From assembly GCF_049366555.1 (NCBI RefSeq), contig NZ_JBMMGT010000037.1, positions 1-19,193 of the forward strand: 19,193 bases of DNA, given 5' to 3'. Each line of letters begins with the position of its first letter. The stretch's first letter is position 1. Below are positions 6,457 through 12,786 of the stretch, piece after piece. The position numbers and the translations under genes were made by a program. Origin of the DNA: Avibacterium volantium_A. Lineage in GTDB: Bacteria > Pseudomonadota > Gammaproteobacteria > Enterobacterales > Pasteurellaceae. The notes beneath the pieces were generated by a model. It did no database searches. It worked only from the letters and a program-made list of their open reading frames with translations, and was not told the origin of the DNA.

Positions 6457-6729
6457 ATGATTGATAAAGCATATCATTTAGTAAATAAGGGCTCTTGGCG
6501 AGCCCTTTCGTTGATCTTAGCTATCGCATTAACCCTTTGCTTTTTCTTTAATATTAATGAGTTTGCCACACAATTAAGAACAGCCCCACCTGTTTGGGTT
6601 ATTTTTATTTTGTGGGCAACAGTGATTTTATGGATTCACGGCATTGGGTTTGAAATTCGGGCAGCCATTTGGAAAGGGGTATTTTTCCCTTATGTTGGTT
6701 ATATCGTTGGCATCATTGCCTTAGTGTAA
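6457..6729 (+). CDS. ybgE: Cyd operon membrane protein YbgE
   Basis: A 90-residue protein with three hydrophobic segments (about 15-35, 43-61 and 70-90), matching YbgE (E. coli 97 residues). The gene family sits regularly after cydX; its role in bd oxidase function is not well defined. I chose the ATG at 6457, which starts MIDKAYHLVNKG. It follows the cydX stop by 4 nt and has GAG at 6447-6449. The frame can be extended to a TTG at 6418, but that would overlap cydX by 35 nt and has no Shine-Dalgarno. Confidence 0.88.
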   Translation: MIDKAYHLVNKGSWRALSLILAIALTLCFFFNINEFATQLRTAPPVWVIFILWATVILWIHGIGFEIRAAIWKGVFFPYVGYIVGIIALV

Positions 6730-6776
6730 CATTTCCTTTTGCCAGCGTTCACGCATTGATCAAATACGCATTTATC

Positions 6777-6854
6777 AAAGTGCGGTGATTTTTTGCCAAG
6801 TTTTTCTTATATCAGCAAATAAAGCAAAAATCTTTTTAATTTTCACCGCACTTT
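6777..6854. terminator. Inverted uptake-sequence pair, probable cyd operon terminator
   Basis: AAAGTGCGGTGA (6777-6788) is perfectly complementary to TCACCGCACTTT (6843-6854), a 12-bp stem built from two opposed uptake sequences, with a T-rich stretch after it. Extra pairing is possible inside (TTTTTTGC with GCAAAAA). The loop is long (54 nt) for a classical terminator. Uptake sequences used as terminator hairpins are known in Pasteurellaceae. Confidence 0.55.
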
Positions 6855-6859
6855 ATTTC

Positions 6860-6888
6860 TTGCTAATCCTGATTAAGCTCTCTACAAT
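6860..6888 (+). promoter_or_regulatory. Promoter of the ybgC-tol-pal operon
   Basis: TTGCTA (6860-6865), a 17-nt spacer and TACAAT (6883-6888) predict a start near 6895. It follows the presumed cyd terminator and gives the tol genes their own transcript. The bases after the -10 (AATACGGCAA) repeat those at the pmbA promoter. Confidence 0.55.
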
Positions 6889-6941
6889 ACGGCAATTTTC
6901 TGTACTAAAAAACAACGATTAAAACTCAAGGTTGATAATTT

Positions 6942-7340
6942 ATGCAACGATTTTCTCTACCAATACGAGTTTATTATGAAGATACCGATGCAGGTGGAGT
7001 GGTTTATCACGCCCGTTATCTGCATTTTTTTGAGCGAGCAAGAACGGATTATCTGCGTGAGTTAGGCTTTTCTCAACAAGCATTGCTTGATGAACATAAT
7101 CTCGCATTTGTTGTCAAAACAATGCAGATTGATTATCGTCTTGCCGCAAAGCTAGATGATTTATTAACGGTGGAAACAGAAGTAAGCGGCATTAAAGGCG
7201 CAACAATTTTGTTTTCGCAGCAAATAAAACGTAATGATGTGCTGATTTGTACGGCTGAAGTAAAAGTGGCCTGTGTGGATCTCACAAAAATGAAACCTGT
7301 TGCTATTCCACAAGAAATTAAAGCAGCATTTAACGGGTAA
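6942..7340 (+). CDS. ybgC: YbgC hot-dog-fold acyl-CoA thioesterase
   Basis: A 132-residue cytoplasmic thioesterase of the 4-hydroxybenzoyl-CoA thioesterase-like hot-dog family (E. coli YbgC 134 residues). The signature YYEDTDAGGVVYHARYLHFFERART is at about 11-35. Asp16 aligns with the catalytic Asp18 of E. coli YbgC, and the conserved YH pair follows. The family hydrolyses acyl-CoA or acyl-ACP and is linked to phospholipid metabolism at the inner membrane. It is the conserved first gene of the tol-pal cluster, 45 nt before tolQ. AAGG lies about 10 nt before the ATG. Confidence 0.95.
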   Translation: MQRFSLPIRVYYEDTDAGGVVYHARYLHFFERARTDYLRELGFSQQALLDEHNLAFVVKTMQIDYRLAAKLDDLLTVETEVSGIKGATILFSQQIKRNDVLICTAEVKVACVDLTKMKPVAIPQEIKAAFNG

Positions 7341-7385
7341 ATAAGCACTTACCTATTTTACTATCCTATTTTTTGGAGCTATGTA

Positions 7386-8069
7386 ATGACCAGTGAATTG
7401 AACTTTTTGGAACTGTTTTTAAAAGCCAGTGTAGTGGTTCAAATTGTAATTGTAATCCTAATCGCGTTTTCCATTATGTCTTGGGCGATCATTATCCAAC
7501 GCAGCCGCGTATTAACCAAAGCCTTAAAAGATTCCTCAGCGTTTGAAGATCGCTTTTGGTCTGGCGAAGAACTAAATAAATTATACGAAGGCCTATCTAA
7601 CCGCCGTGATGGTTTAACAGGTAGCGAACAAATTTTCTATGTCGGCTTTAAAGAGTTCTCACGCTTGAAAAAAGCCAACCCAGATGCACCAGAAGCCATT
7701 ATTCAAGGCAGCACGCGCGCAATGAATTTGGCAATGAACCGTGAAATTGAAGATGTGGAAACACGCGTACCATTCCTAGCTACGGTCGCATCAATCAGCC
7801 CATATATCGGCTTATTCGGTACGGTTTGGGGAATTATGCACGCCTTTATGGCGCTAAGCGGGGCAAAACAAGCTACCTTGCAAATGGTTGCACCGGGGAT
7901 CGCAGAAGCCTTGATCGCAACAGCAATTGGTCTATTTGCCGCAATTCCTGCGGTAATGGCGTATAACCGTTTAAGTTTACGCGTCAATAAACTTGAGCAA
8001 AATTATGGTAACTTTATTGATGAATTTACCACCATCTTGCATCGTCAAGTTTTCGGTCGTCATCAATAG
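7386..8069 (+). CDS. tolQ: Tol-Pal system proton channel subunit TolQ
   Basis: A 227-residue inner-membrane protein of the TolQ/ExbB/MotA family (E. coli TolQ 230 residues). Three membrane segments are visible: about 15-38 near the N-terminus, then about 139-160 and 171-195, with a large cytoplasmic loop after the first. Conserved blocks include LATVASISPYIGLFGTVWGIM (about 136-156) and APGIAEALIATAIGLFAAIPAVMAYN (about 169-194). With TolR it forms the stator that uses the proton motive force to move TolA. The GGAG at 7375-7378 supports the ATG at 7386. An ATG-TAA at 7381 just before it is not a start. Confidence 0.97.
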   Translation: MTSELNFLELFLKASVVVQIVIVILIAFSIMSWAIIIQRSRVLTKALKDSSAFEDRFWSGEELNKLYEGLSNRRDGLTGSEQIFYVGFKEFSRLKKANPDAPEAIIQGSTRAMNLAMNREIEDVETRVPFLATVASISPYIGLFGTVWGIMHAFMALSGAKQATLQMVAPGIAEALIATAIGLFAAIPAVMAYNRLSLRVNKLEQNYGNFIDEFTTILHRQVFGRHQ

Positions 8070-8075
8070 TATGTC

Positions 8076-8089
8076 GCACAAAGTGCGGT
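8076..8089 (+). repeat. Uptake sequence forming a small hairpin between tolQ and tolR
   Basis: The 49-nt gap between tolQ and tolR carries AAGTGCGGT (8081-8089), with the T-rich flank typical of extended uptake sites. The preceding CGCAC (8076-8080) pairs with GTGCG (8084-8088) to give a 5-bp hairpin with a 3-nt loop, inside a transcribed gap. Confidence 0.55.
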
Positions 8090-8118
8090 GATTTTTAGCA
8101 AAGTTTTTAGAGGCAATA

Positions 8119-8541
8119 ATGTCTTATCGTCGTAAACGTCGTGATATAAAATCTGAAATCAATATAGTGCCATTTTTAGATGTGTTATTAGTGCTATTGC
8201 TTATTTTTATGGCAACCGCACCGATCATTTCACAAAGTGTGCAAGTGGAATTGCCTGATGCGGTGGAAAGCCAATCCGTATCCAATGAAGACAAAGTGCC
8301 AGTTATCTTAGAAGTTTCAGGCATTGGTCAATATAGCCTTTCCATTGGCGGTGAACGCAGTGAAAATCTCACAGAAGAAATGGTTACGCAAATGGCTAAG
8401 CAAGAATATGATAAAGACAATAACACAATGTTCTTGGTTGGCGGAGCGAAAGATGTGCCTTATGAAGAAGTGATTAAAGCACTCAATTTACTGCATCTAG
8501 CAGGAATAAAATCTGTTGGATTAATGACAAACCCAATTTAA
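8119..8541 (+). CDS. tolR: Tol-Pal system stator protein TolR
   Basis: A 140-residue ExbD/TolR family protein (E. coli TolR 142 residues). It has a basic cytoplasmic N-terminus (MSYRRKRRDIK), one membrane helix (about 17-37) and a periplasmic domain. The protonatable aspartate essential for proton flow is Asp21 in NIVPFLDVLLVLL, equivalent to E. coli Asp23. The periplasmic part includes VPVILEVSGIGQYSLSIGGE and ends with YEEVIKALNLLHLAGIKSVGLMT. It partners TolQ. AGAGG precedes the ATG. tolA follows after 16 nt. Confidence 0.96.
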   Translation: MSYRRKRRDIKSEINIVPFLDVLLVLLLIFMATAPIISQSVQVELPDAVESQSVSNEDKVPVILEVSGIGQYSLSIGGERSENLTEEMVTQMAKQEYDKDNNTMFLVGGAKDVPYEEVIKALNLLHLAGIKSVGLMTNPI

Positions 8542-8557
8542 GGTAAGTAGGTCTATT

Positions 8558-9766
8558 GTGCGTAATAATCAACGAAATAACGGAATTGGTGCCTTTGCCA
8601 TTTCAATTATTCTGCACATTATGCTATTTGGCTTGTTAATTCTTGGTTCGCTTTATTATAAAGTAGAAATAATGGGCGGTGGTGAAGGTGATGGCGATGT
8701 GATCAGTGCCGTAATGGTCGATACAGGATCCGCCGTACAGGAATGGGGACGTTTGCAACAACAGAAAAAAGGGCAGGTGGATAAACCTACTCAACCGCAG
8801 CAGAAAGAACCGGATCCACAAGAACAAAAACAAGCACAATTAGAAGAGCAAAAACGTCAGCAAGAATTGGAACGCCAAAAGCAGCTTGAAAAACGGCTGG
8901 AGCAAGAGCGCCAAAAACAGCTTGAGCTGAAAAAACAGCAGGAACAGCTGGCAGAGCAACAAAGGCAGCGTGAAGAACAAGCTCGCATTGCCTTAGAAAA
9001 ACAGAAACAGCAAGAAGCAAAGGCGAAGCAAGAGGCGGAAGCGGCAAAGCTGAAAGCGGAAGCTGAAGCAAAACGTTTAGCTGCACAGGCCAAAAAAGCT
9101 GAAGAAGACGCCAAAGCGAAAGCCGCTGAGCAAGCGAAAAAAGCCAAAGAACAAGCTGAAAAAGAAGCCAAGTTAAAAGCCGAAAAAGCAGCGGCGGAAG
9201 CAAAGGCTAAAGCGGACGCAGAGAAAAAAGCAAAGGCAGAAAAAGCGGAAGCTGCTGCAAAAGCCAAAGCAGAGGCAGAAGCTAAAGCGAAAGCTGAAGC
9301 CAAGGCAAAAGCGGACAAAGCTAAAGCTGAAGCAAAAGCCAAGGCAGAAGCAGATAAACGCCGCGCACAGCAATCGGCGCTAGATAATTTTATCAATGGT
9401 GGTGATATTGGTGGCGGCAGTGCCAAAGTTGGTGGTAATGCGAATAAAGCAGGCAGCCAAGGCAGTGGTGCAGGTTTAGGCGCTGGCGATGGCAAAAAAG
9501 AAGGTGATCGCTATGCAGGCGTCATTAAGAAAGAAATTCAACGCCGTTTCTTAAAAGATCCGAGCTTTGCAGGGAAAGTCTGTCGCATTCGTATTCAATT
9601 AGAGCGTGATGGCACGATCTCAAGTTATCAAAGAATTTCTGGCCCTGATGATATTTGTTCTGCGGCAATGAGTGCCGTGGCAAGAACGAAGAAAGTGCCC
9701 GCAGCGCCATCAGATGCTATTTATAGTAAATATAAATCACCAGTTATTGATTTTGATTTGAAATAA
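8558..9766 (+). CDS. tolA: Envelope-spanning protein TolA
   Basis: A 402-residue TolA with a GTG start. Domain I is a membrane anchor (about 13-35) with the conserved SxxxH pair Ser16/His20 that engages TolQR. Domain II (about 65-275) is a very long Gln/Glu-rich, then Ala/Lys/Glu-rich helix that spans the periplasm. A Gly-rich linker (about 280-315) leads to domain III (about 316-402), which binds TolB and Pal. Domain III has two cysteines in GKVCRIRIQ and DDICSAAM, placed for the family disulphide. The initiator GTG has AAGG about 13 nt upstream and GTAGG closer. The Ala-Lys repeats create long open frames on the opposite strand that are not genes. Confidence 0.96.
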   Translation: MRNNQRNNGIGAFAISIILHIMLFGLLILGSLYYKVEIMGGGEGDGDVISAVMVDTGSAVQEWGRLQQQKKGQVDKPTQPQQKEPDPQEQKQAQLEEQKRQQELERQKQLEKRLEQERQKQLELKKQQEQLAEQQRQREEQARIALEKQKQQEAKAKQEAEAAKLKAEAEAKRLAAQAKKAEEDAKAKAAEQAKKAKEQAEKEAKLKAEKAAAEAKAKADAEKKAKAEKAEAAAKAKAEAEAKAKAEAKAKADKAKAEAKAKAEADKRRAQQSALDNFINGGDIGGGSAKVGGNANKAGSQGSGAGLGAGDGKKEGDRYAGVIKKEIQRRFLKDPSFAGKVCRIRIQLERDGTISSYQRISGPDDICSAAMSAVARTKKVPAAPSDAIYSKYKSPVIDFDLK

Positions 9767-9793
9767 TTGGTTTAACAATCTAAGGTGAATTTT

Positions 9794-11101
9794 ATGAAAG
9801 TAATGATTCGTATCACACAGTTTTTAACAATGCTATGGGTGCTATTGGCAAATGTCGCCTTGGCAGATGACGAAGTTCGTATTGTGATTGACGAAGGGGT
9901 TGATAGCGCACGCCCTATCGCTGTTGTGCCATTTAAATGGAATGGCGCAGGTGCAATGCCAACTGATGTGGCAGAAATTATTTCTGCAGATTTACGCAAT
10001 AGCGGTAAATTCAATCCCATTTCGCCAGCAAAAATGCCACAACAACCTACTTCAGCTTCAGAAGTGAATGCTGATGCGTGGTCATCTTTAGGTATTGATG
10101 CTATCGTGGTTGGGCAAGTTACCCCAAATGGCAATGGATACAGCATTGCTTATCAACTTGTGGATACCATTGGTGCATCTGGCACAGCTGGCGCAGTATT
10201 AGCACAAAATCAATATGCCGTTCCAGCCAGCGCGATTCGCTTAGGTGCGCATACGGTAAGTGATGAAGTGTTTGAAAAGCTTACAGGCATTCGTGGAGCA
10301 TTTAGAACAAAAATTGCCTATGTGGTGCAAAAAAATGGTGGCTCAAAACCTTATCAAGTGCGTGTAGCAGATTATGATGGACATAACCAGTTTATCGTAA
10401 CACAAAGCTCACAGCCATTGATGTCGCCAGCTTGGTCGCCAGATGGTAATAAATTAGCTTATGTTTCATTTGAAAACCGTAAATCTCAACTCGTGGTGCA
10501 AGATTTACGTTCGGGTGCGCGCCGCGTGGTTGCTTCTTTTAAAGGACATAATGGTGCGCCAGCGTTTTCGCCTGATGGTTCAAGATTAGCTTTCGCTTCA
10601 TCAAAAGATGGTGTTTTAAATATCTATGTGATGAATTTAGGCAGTGGCAGCGTTTCACAATTAACGAGTGGTTCAGGTAACAACACTGAGCCTGCGTGGT
10701 CGCCAGATGGTCAATCCATTATTTTTACTTCTGATAGAGCTGGTTCACCACAAGTGTATCAAATGAGTGCAAGCGGTGGCGGTGCAACCTTGTTAAGTTC
10801 TGGTGGTCGCACTTATAGCGGACAAATTTCTGCTGATGGTAGTACATTAATTATGATTGCCGCAGATCATATTATGAAAAAAGATCTTGCGACAGGTGAA
10901 ACAGAAATGTTGAGTTCGACTTTCTTAGATGAAAGTCCAAGCATCTCTCCAAACGGAATTATGATTATTTATAGCTCTACACAAGGGTTAGGAAAGGTGC
11001 TACAATTGGTTTCTGCTGATGGGCGTTTTAAAGCACGCCTACCGGGAAGTGATGGGCAAGTTAAATTTCCAGCTTGGTCCCCATATTTAACTAAAAACTA
11101 G
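9794..11101 (+). CDS. tolB: Periplasmic beta-propeller protein TolB
   Basis: A 435-residue protein. I chose the ATG at 9794 (MKVMIRITQF), with AAGG at 9782-9785, rather than the GTG three codons upstream, because it gives a standard signal peptide ending NVALA before DDEVRI. The mature protein has an N-terminal alpha/beta domain (about 25-165, including RIVIDEGVDSARPIAVVPF). After it comes a C-terminal propeller with repeated A(W/F)SPDG motifs: AWSPDGNKLAYVS, AFSPDGSRLAFAS and AWSPDGQSIIFTS, then SISPNGIMIIYSS. It ends at FPAWSPYLTKN. TolB shuttles between Pal and TolA to release Pal from its peptidoglycan tether. pal starts 10 nt after the stop. Confidence 0.96.
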   Translation: MKVMIRITQFLTMLWVLLANVALADDEVRIVIDEGVDSARPIAVVPFKWNGAGAMPTDVAEIISADLRNSGKFNPISPAKMPQQPTSASEVNADAWSSLGIDAIVVGQVTPNGNGYSIAYQLVDTIGASGTAGAVLAQNQYAVPASAIRLGAHTVSDEVFEKLTGIRGAFRTKIAYVVQKNGGSKPYQVRVADYDGHNQFIVTQSSQPLMSPAWSPDGNKLAYVSFENRKSQLVVQDLRSGARRVVASFKGHNGAPAFSPDGSRLAFASSKDGVLNIYVMNLGSGSVSQLTSGSGNNTEPAWSPDGQSIIFTSDRAGSPQVYQMSASGGGATLLSSGGRTYSGQISADGSTLIMIAADHIMKKDLATGETEMLSSTFLDESPSISPNGIMIIYSSTQGLGKVLQLVSADGRFKARLPGSDGQVKFPAWSPYLTKN

Positions 11102-11111
11102 GAGAAAGTTA

Positions 11112-11576
11112 ATGAAAAACTTTGCAAAATTATTAGTTGTAGCTGGCTCAGTAGCTGTATTAGCAGCTTGTAGTTCTTCAAAAAATGAAAGTGCTGCAGA
11201 AACAACAACTGCCCAAACTTTTGGCGGTTACTCAGTTCAAGATTTACAACAACGTTATAACACTGTTTACTTCGCATTCGATAAATACAACATCGAAGGT
11301 GAATATCAACAAATCTTAGATGCGCACGCTGCATATTTAACAGCAACTCCAGCATCTAAAGTGGTTGTTGAAGGTAACACTGACGAACGTGGTACGCCAG
11401 AGTACAACATCGCATTAGGTCAACGTCGTGCTGACGCAGTAGCACACTACTTATCTGCTAAAGGTGTTCAAGCAGGTCAGCTTTCAACAGTTTCTTATGG
11501 TGAAGAAAAACCAGCTGAGTTAGGTCATACTGAAGCTGCATATTCTAAAAACCGTCGTGCAGTGTTAGCATACTAA
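11112..11576 (+). CDS. pal: Peptidoglycan-associated lipoprotein Pal (P6-like)
   Basis: A 154-residue outer-membrane lipoprotein. The lipobox LAAC puts the lipidated Cys at residue 20. A short linker leads to an OmpA C-terminal domain (about 45-154) with the peptidoglycan-binding signature VVEGNTDERGTPEYNIALGQRRA (about 86-108). It corresponds to Haemophilus outer-membrane protein P6. Pal anchors the outer membrane to the cell wall and is recycled by TolB and TolA at constriction sites. GGAG lies upstream of the ATG. It is the last gene of the operon, with a strong terminator just after it. Confidence 0.98.
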   Translation: MKNFAKLLVVAGSVAVLAACSSSKNESAAETTTAQTFGGYSVQDLQQRYNTVYFAFDKYNIEGEYQQILDAHAAYLTATPASKVVVEGNTDERGTPEYNIALGQRRADAVAHYLSAKGVQAGQLSTVSYGEEKPAELGHTEAAYSKNRRAVLAY

Positions 11577-11596
11577 TCTGCCTTATTGACGAAACA

Positions 11597-11627
11597 AAAA
11601 AACCGAGCCTTGAATGCTCGGTTTTTT
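11597..11627 (+). terminator. Rho-independent terminator after pal
   Basis: AAAAAACCGAGC (11597-11608) pairs perfectly with GCTCGGTTTTTT (11616-11627), with a 7-nt loop. It ends the ybgC-tol-pal transcript. The A-rich left arm means it could also work from the other strand. Confidence 0.93.
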
Positions 11628-11700
11628 ATTTATCTGCGTGGTAAAGGGGGATGTAGTTGTTGTTTATTCGTGCAAACAAACAAAAAATAGAAAATTTTTA

Positions 11701-11728
11701 TTGATTATTAAAATAAAAACAGTATTAT
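11701..11728 (+). promoter_or_regulatory. Probable promoter of the tRNA-Lys cluster
   Basis: TTGATT (11701-11706), a 16-nt spacer and TATTAT (11723-11728) predict a start near 11735, about 23 nt before the first tRNA. An A/T-rich stretch upstream (about 11680-11700) could act as an UP element. The rest of the 11628-11757 gap shows nothing else recognisable. Confidence 0.5.
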
Positions 11729-11757
11729 AAGCCTCCGTTACGCAATGATACCTGTTC

Positions 11758-11833
11758 GGGTCGTTAGCTCAGTCGGTAGAGCAGCGGACTTTTAATCCGT
11801 TGGTCGAAGGTTCGAATCCTTCACGACCCACCA
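11758..11833 (+). tRNA. tRNA-Lys(UUU), copy 1
   Basis: A 76-nt tRNA with encoded CCA. The acceptor stem GGGTCGT pairs with ACGACCC. The D-arm has GCTCAGTCGGTAGAGC, the anticodon loop is CTTTTAA (anticodon TTT), and the T-arm has GGTTCGAATCC. Confidence 0.97.
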
Positions 11834-11861
11834 ATCAAACGTAACAGCCTAAATATATTTA

Positions 11862-11937
11862 GGGTCGTTAGCTCAGTCGGTAGAGCAGCGGACTTTTAAT
11901 CCGTTGGTCGAAGGTTCGAATCCTTCACGACCCACCA
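11862..11937 (+). tRNA. tRNA-Lys(UUU), copy 2
   Basis: Identical over all 76 nt to the first copy, including CCA. It is separated by a 28-nt spacer ending in TAAATATATTTA, and probably lies in the same precursor transcript. Confidence 0.97.
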
Positions 11938-11961
11938 CTTCAAAGCCATTAAATATACTTA

Positions 11962-12037
11962 GGGTCGTTAGCTCAGTCGGTAGAGCAGCGGACTTTTAAT
12001 CCGTTGGTCGAAGGTTCGAATCCTTCACGACCCACCA
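11962..12037 (+). tRNA. tRNA-Lys(UUU), copy 3
   Basis: Identical to the other two copies. The 24-nt spacer before it ends in TAAATATACTTA, nearly the same as the spacer before copy 2, which points to tandem duplication. No hairpin terminator follows. Confidence 0.97.
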
Positions 12038-12109
12038 TCATCAATTTATCCCCAAATTTTCATCACAATCTATCTTCCACCTTATTATTTTTAATCTATT
12101 ACATTCTAC
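12030..12109 (+). terminator. G-free C-containing stretch, candidate Rho-dependent terminator
   Basis: These 80 nt contain no G and about 24 C, starting inside the acceptor stem of the third tRNA and extending past it. C-rich, G-less unstructured RNA is the hallmark of Rho loading (rut) sites. No intrinsic terminator is visible before the comN control region, so this is the best candidate for ending the tRNA transcript. Confidence 0.45.
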
Positions 12110-12133
12110 GTTTTATTCTCGTTTTCTGATTAT

Positions 12134-12155
12134 TTTTGCGATCTCGATTCCAAAA
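12134..12155. promoter_or_regulatory. CRP-S (Sxy-dependent) competence site
   Basis: The site has the core TGCGA (12137-12141), a 6-nt TCTCGA spacer and TTCCA (12148-12152), with T-rich and A-rich flanks. The C in TGCGA, in place of the T of TGTGA, is the mark of CRP-S sites, which need both CRP-cAMP and the competence protein Sxy/TfoX. It sits about 107-128 nt before the first minor-pilin gene. A -10-like TATTAA follows at 12170-12175, and TATAGA at 12203-12208 is an alternative. Confidence 0.75.
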
Positions 12156-12181
12156 CGTTCTTCATTTCCTATTAAAAAAGC

Positions 12182-12240
12182 ACCGCACTTGTTAGGCTTG
12201 CGTATAGAAAATTACCGATAAACAAAGGCAAAAGTGCGGT
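12182..12240. repeat. Inverted uptake-sequence pair in the comN leader
   Basis: ACCGCACTT (12182-12190) and AAGTGCGGT (12232-12240) are perfect complements 41 nt apart, in the opposite arrangement to the pair after ybgE. The second copy also overlaps a small hairpin, GTGCGG (12234-12239) with CCGCGT (12249-12254, two G-U pairs), followed by four further Ts (12255-12258). Confidence 0.7.
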
Positions 12241-12261
12241 TGAAAAATCCGCGTTTTTATT

Positions 12262-12786
12262 ATGGCTAAAATGAAAGGCTTCACGCTATTAGAGTTTCTT
12301 ATCGTGCTATTGATTTCCAGTATGCTATTGCTTACAGCCTTGCCTGTATGGCAACAGAATCAGGAACAATGGTTGCTAAGTAAAGAGCAACAGCGCTTAT
12401 ATTTATTTTTCCGTACAATTCAACGGCGCGTGGAAAATTCGAATCAAGTATGGTTTTTAGTGGCGAATCGCGATCTAGCAAGTCAAAAATGGTGCATTGC
12501 GGCGCAAGTCAAAAGTGAAAAAATATGCAACTGTTTACAACCGCACTTATGTGTAGACGAGCTAATGGCGAATATTTATCAACCCTTGTTTCCAACGCAA
12601 ACAATGATTAGCAGTAAACACTATTTTCCGCAAGAAATGGCTAGATTCAGCGGTATCCGCAACACCATTCAAGCGGACTGTTTCTTATTGCAAGCGGGGC
12701 AAGCGAAAACCTTATTTTCTTTTTTTAATGTGGGTAGCCTAAAGCTAAAACAGGCGAATTCGCTCAGTGCGTGCGGAGAGCCTTAG
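12262..12786 (+). CDS. comN: Competence minor prepilin (ComN/PpdA type)
   Basis: A 174-residue prepilin with a type IV class-a leader: MAKMKG, then FTLLEFLIVLLISSMLLLTALPVW. Prepilin peptidase should cut after Gly6. Glu11 is the conserved +5 Glu, the only one in this four-gene set. The rest is a globular domain with five cysteines, including the cluster KICNCLQPHLC. Position first in a four-pilin cluster ahead of recC matches comN of Haemophilus influenzae, a Sxy/CRP-S gene needed for DNA uptake. Minor pilins initiate pilus assembly. No convincing Shine-Dalgarno precedes the ATG at 12262 or the one at 12271, so the start is uncertain by three codons. Symbol assigned by order and type. Confidence 0.85.
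   Translation: MAKMKGFTLLEFLIVLLISSMLLLTALPVWQQNQEQWLLSKEQQRLYLFFRTIQRRVENSNQVWFLVANRDLASQKWCIAAQVKSEKICNCLQPHLCVDELMANIYQPLFPTQTMISSKHYFPQEMARFSGIRNTIQADCFLLQAGQAKTLFSFFNVGSLKLKQANSLSACGEP

Noticed and set aside
8800..9370. Short repeats in tolA considered as a phase-variable or recombination tract
   Set aside because: They are degenerate codons for Ala, Lys, Glu and Gln, with no uniform repeat unit that would slip, and are normal for TolA domain II.
8857..9495. 212-codon open frame on the minus strand opposite tolA
   Set aside because: It is the antisense shadow of the Ala/Lys/Glu repeats in TolA, giving an Ala/Ser/Phe-rich low-complexity product with no family resemblance.
9785..9793. 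GTG start for tolB three codons upstream of the chosen ATG
   Set aside because: The ATG at 9794 is better spaced from AAGG and gives a cleaner signal peptide.
11758..12037. Three evenly spaced identical units considered as a CRISPR-like or integrative repeat array
   Set aside because: Each unit folds as a complete tRNA-Lys with CCA. No integrase, cas gene or attachment-site duplication is nearby.
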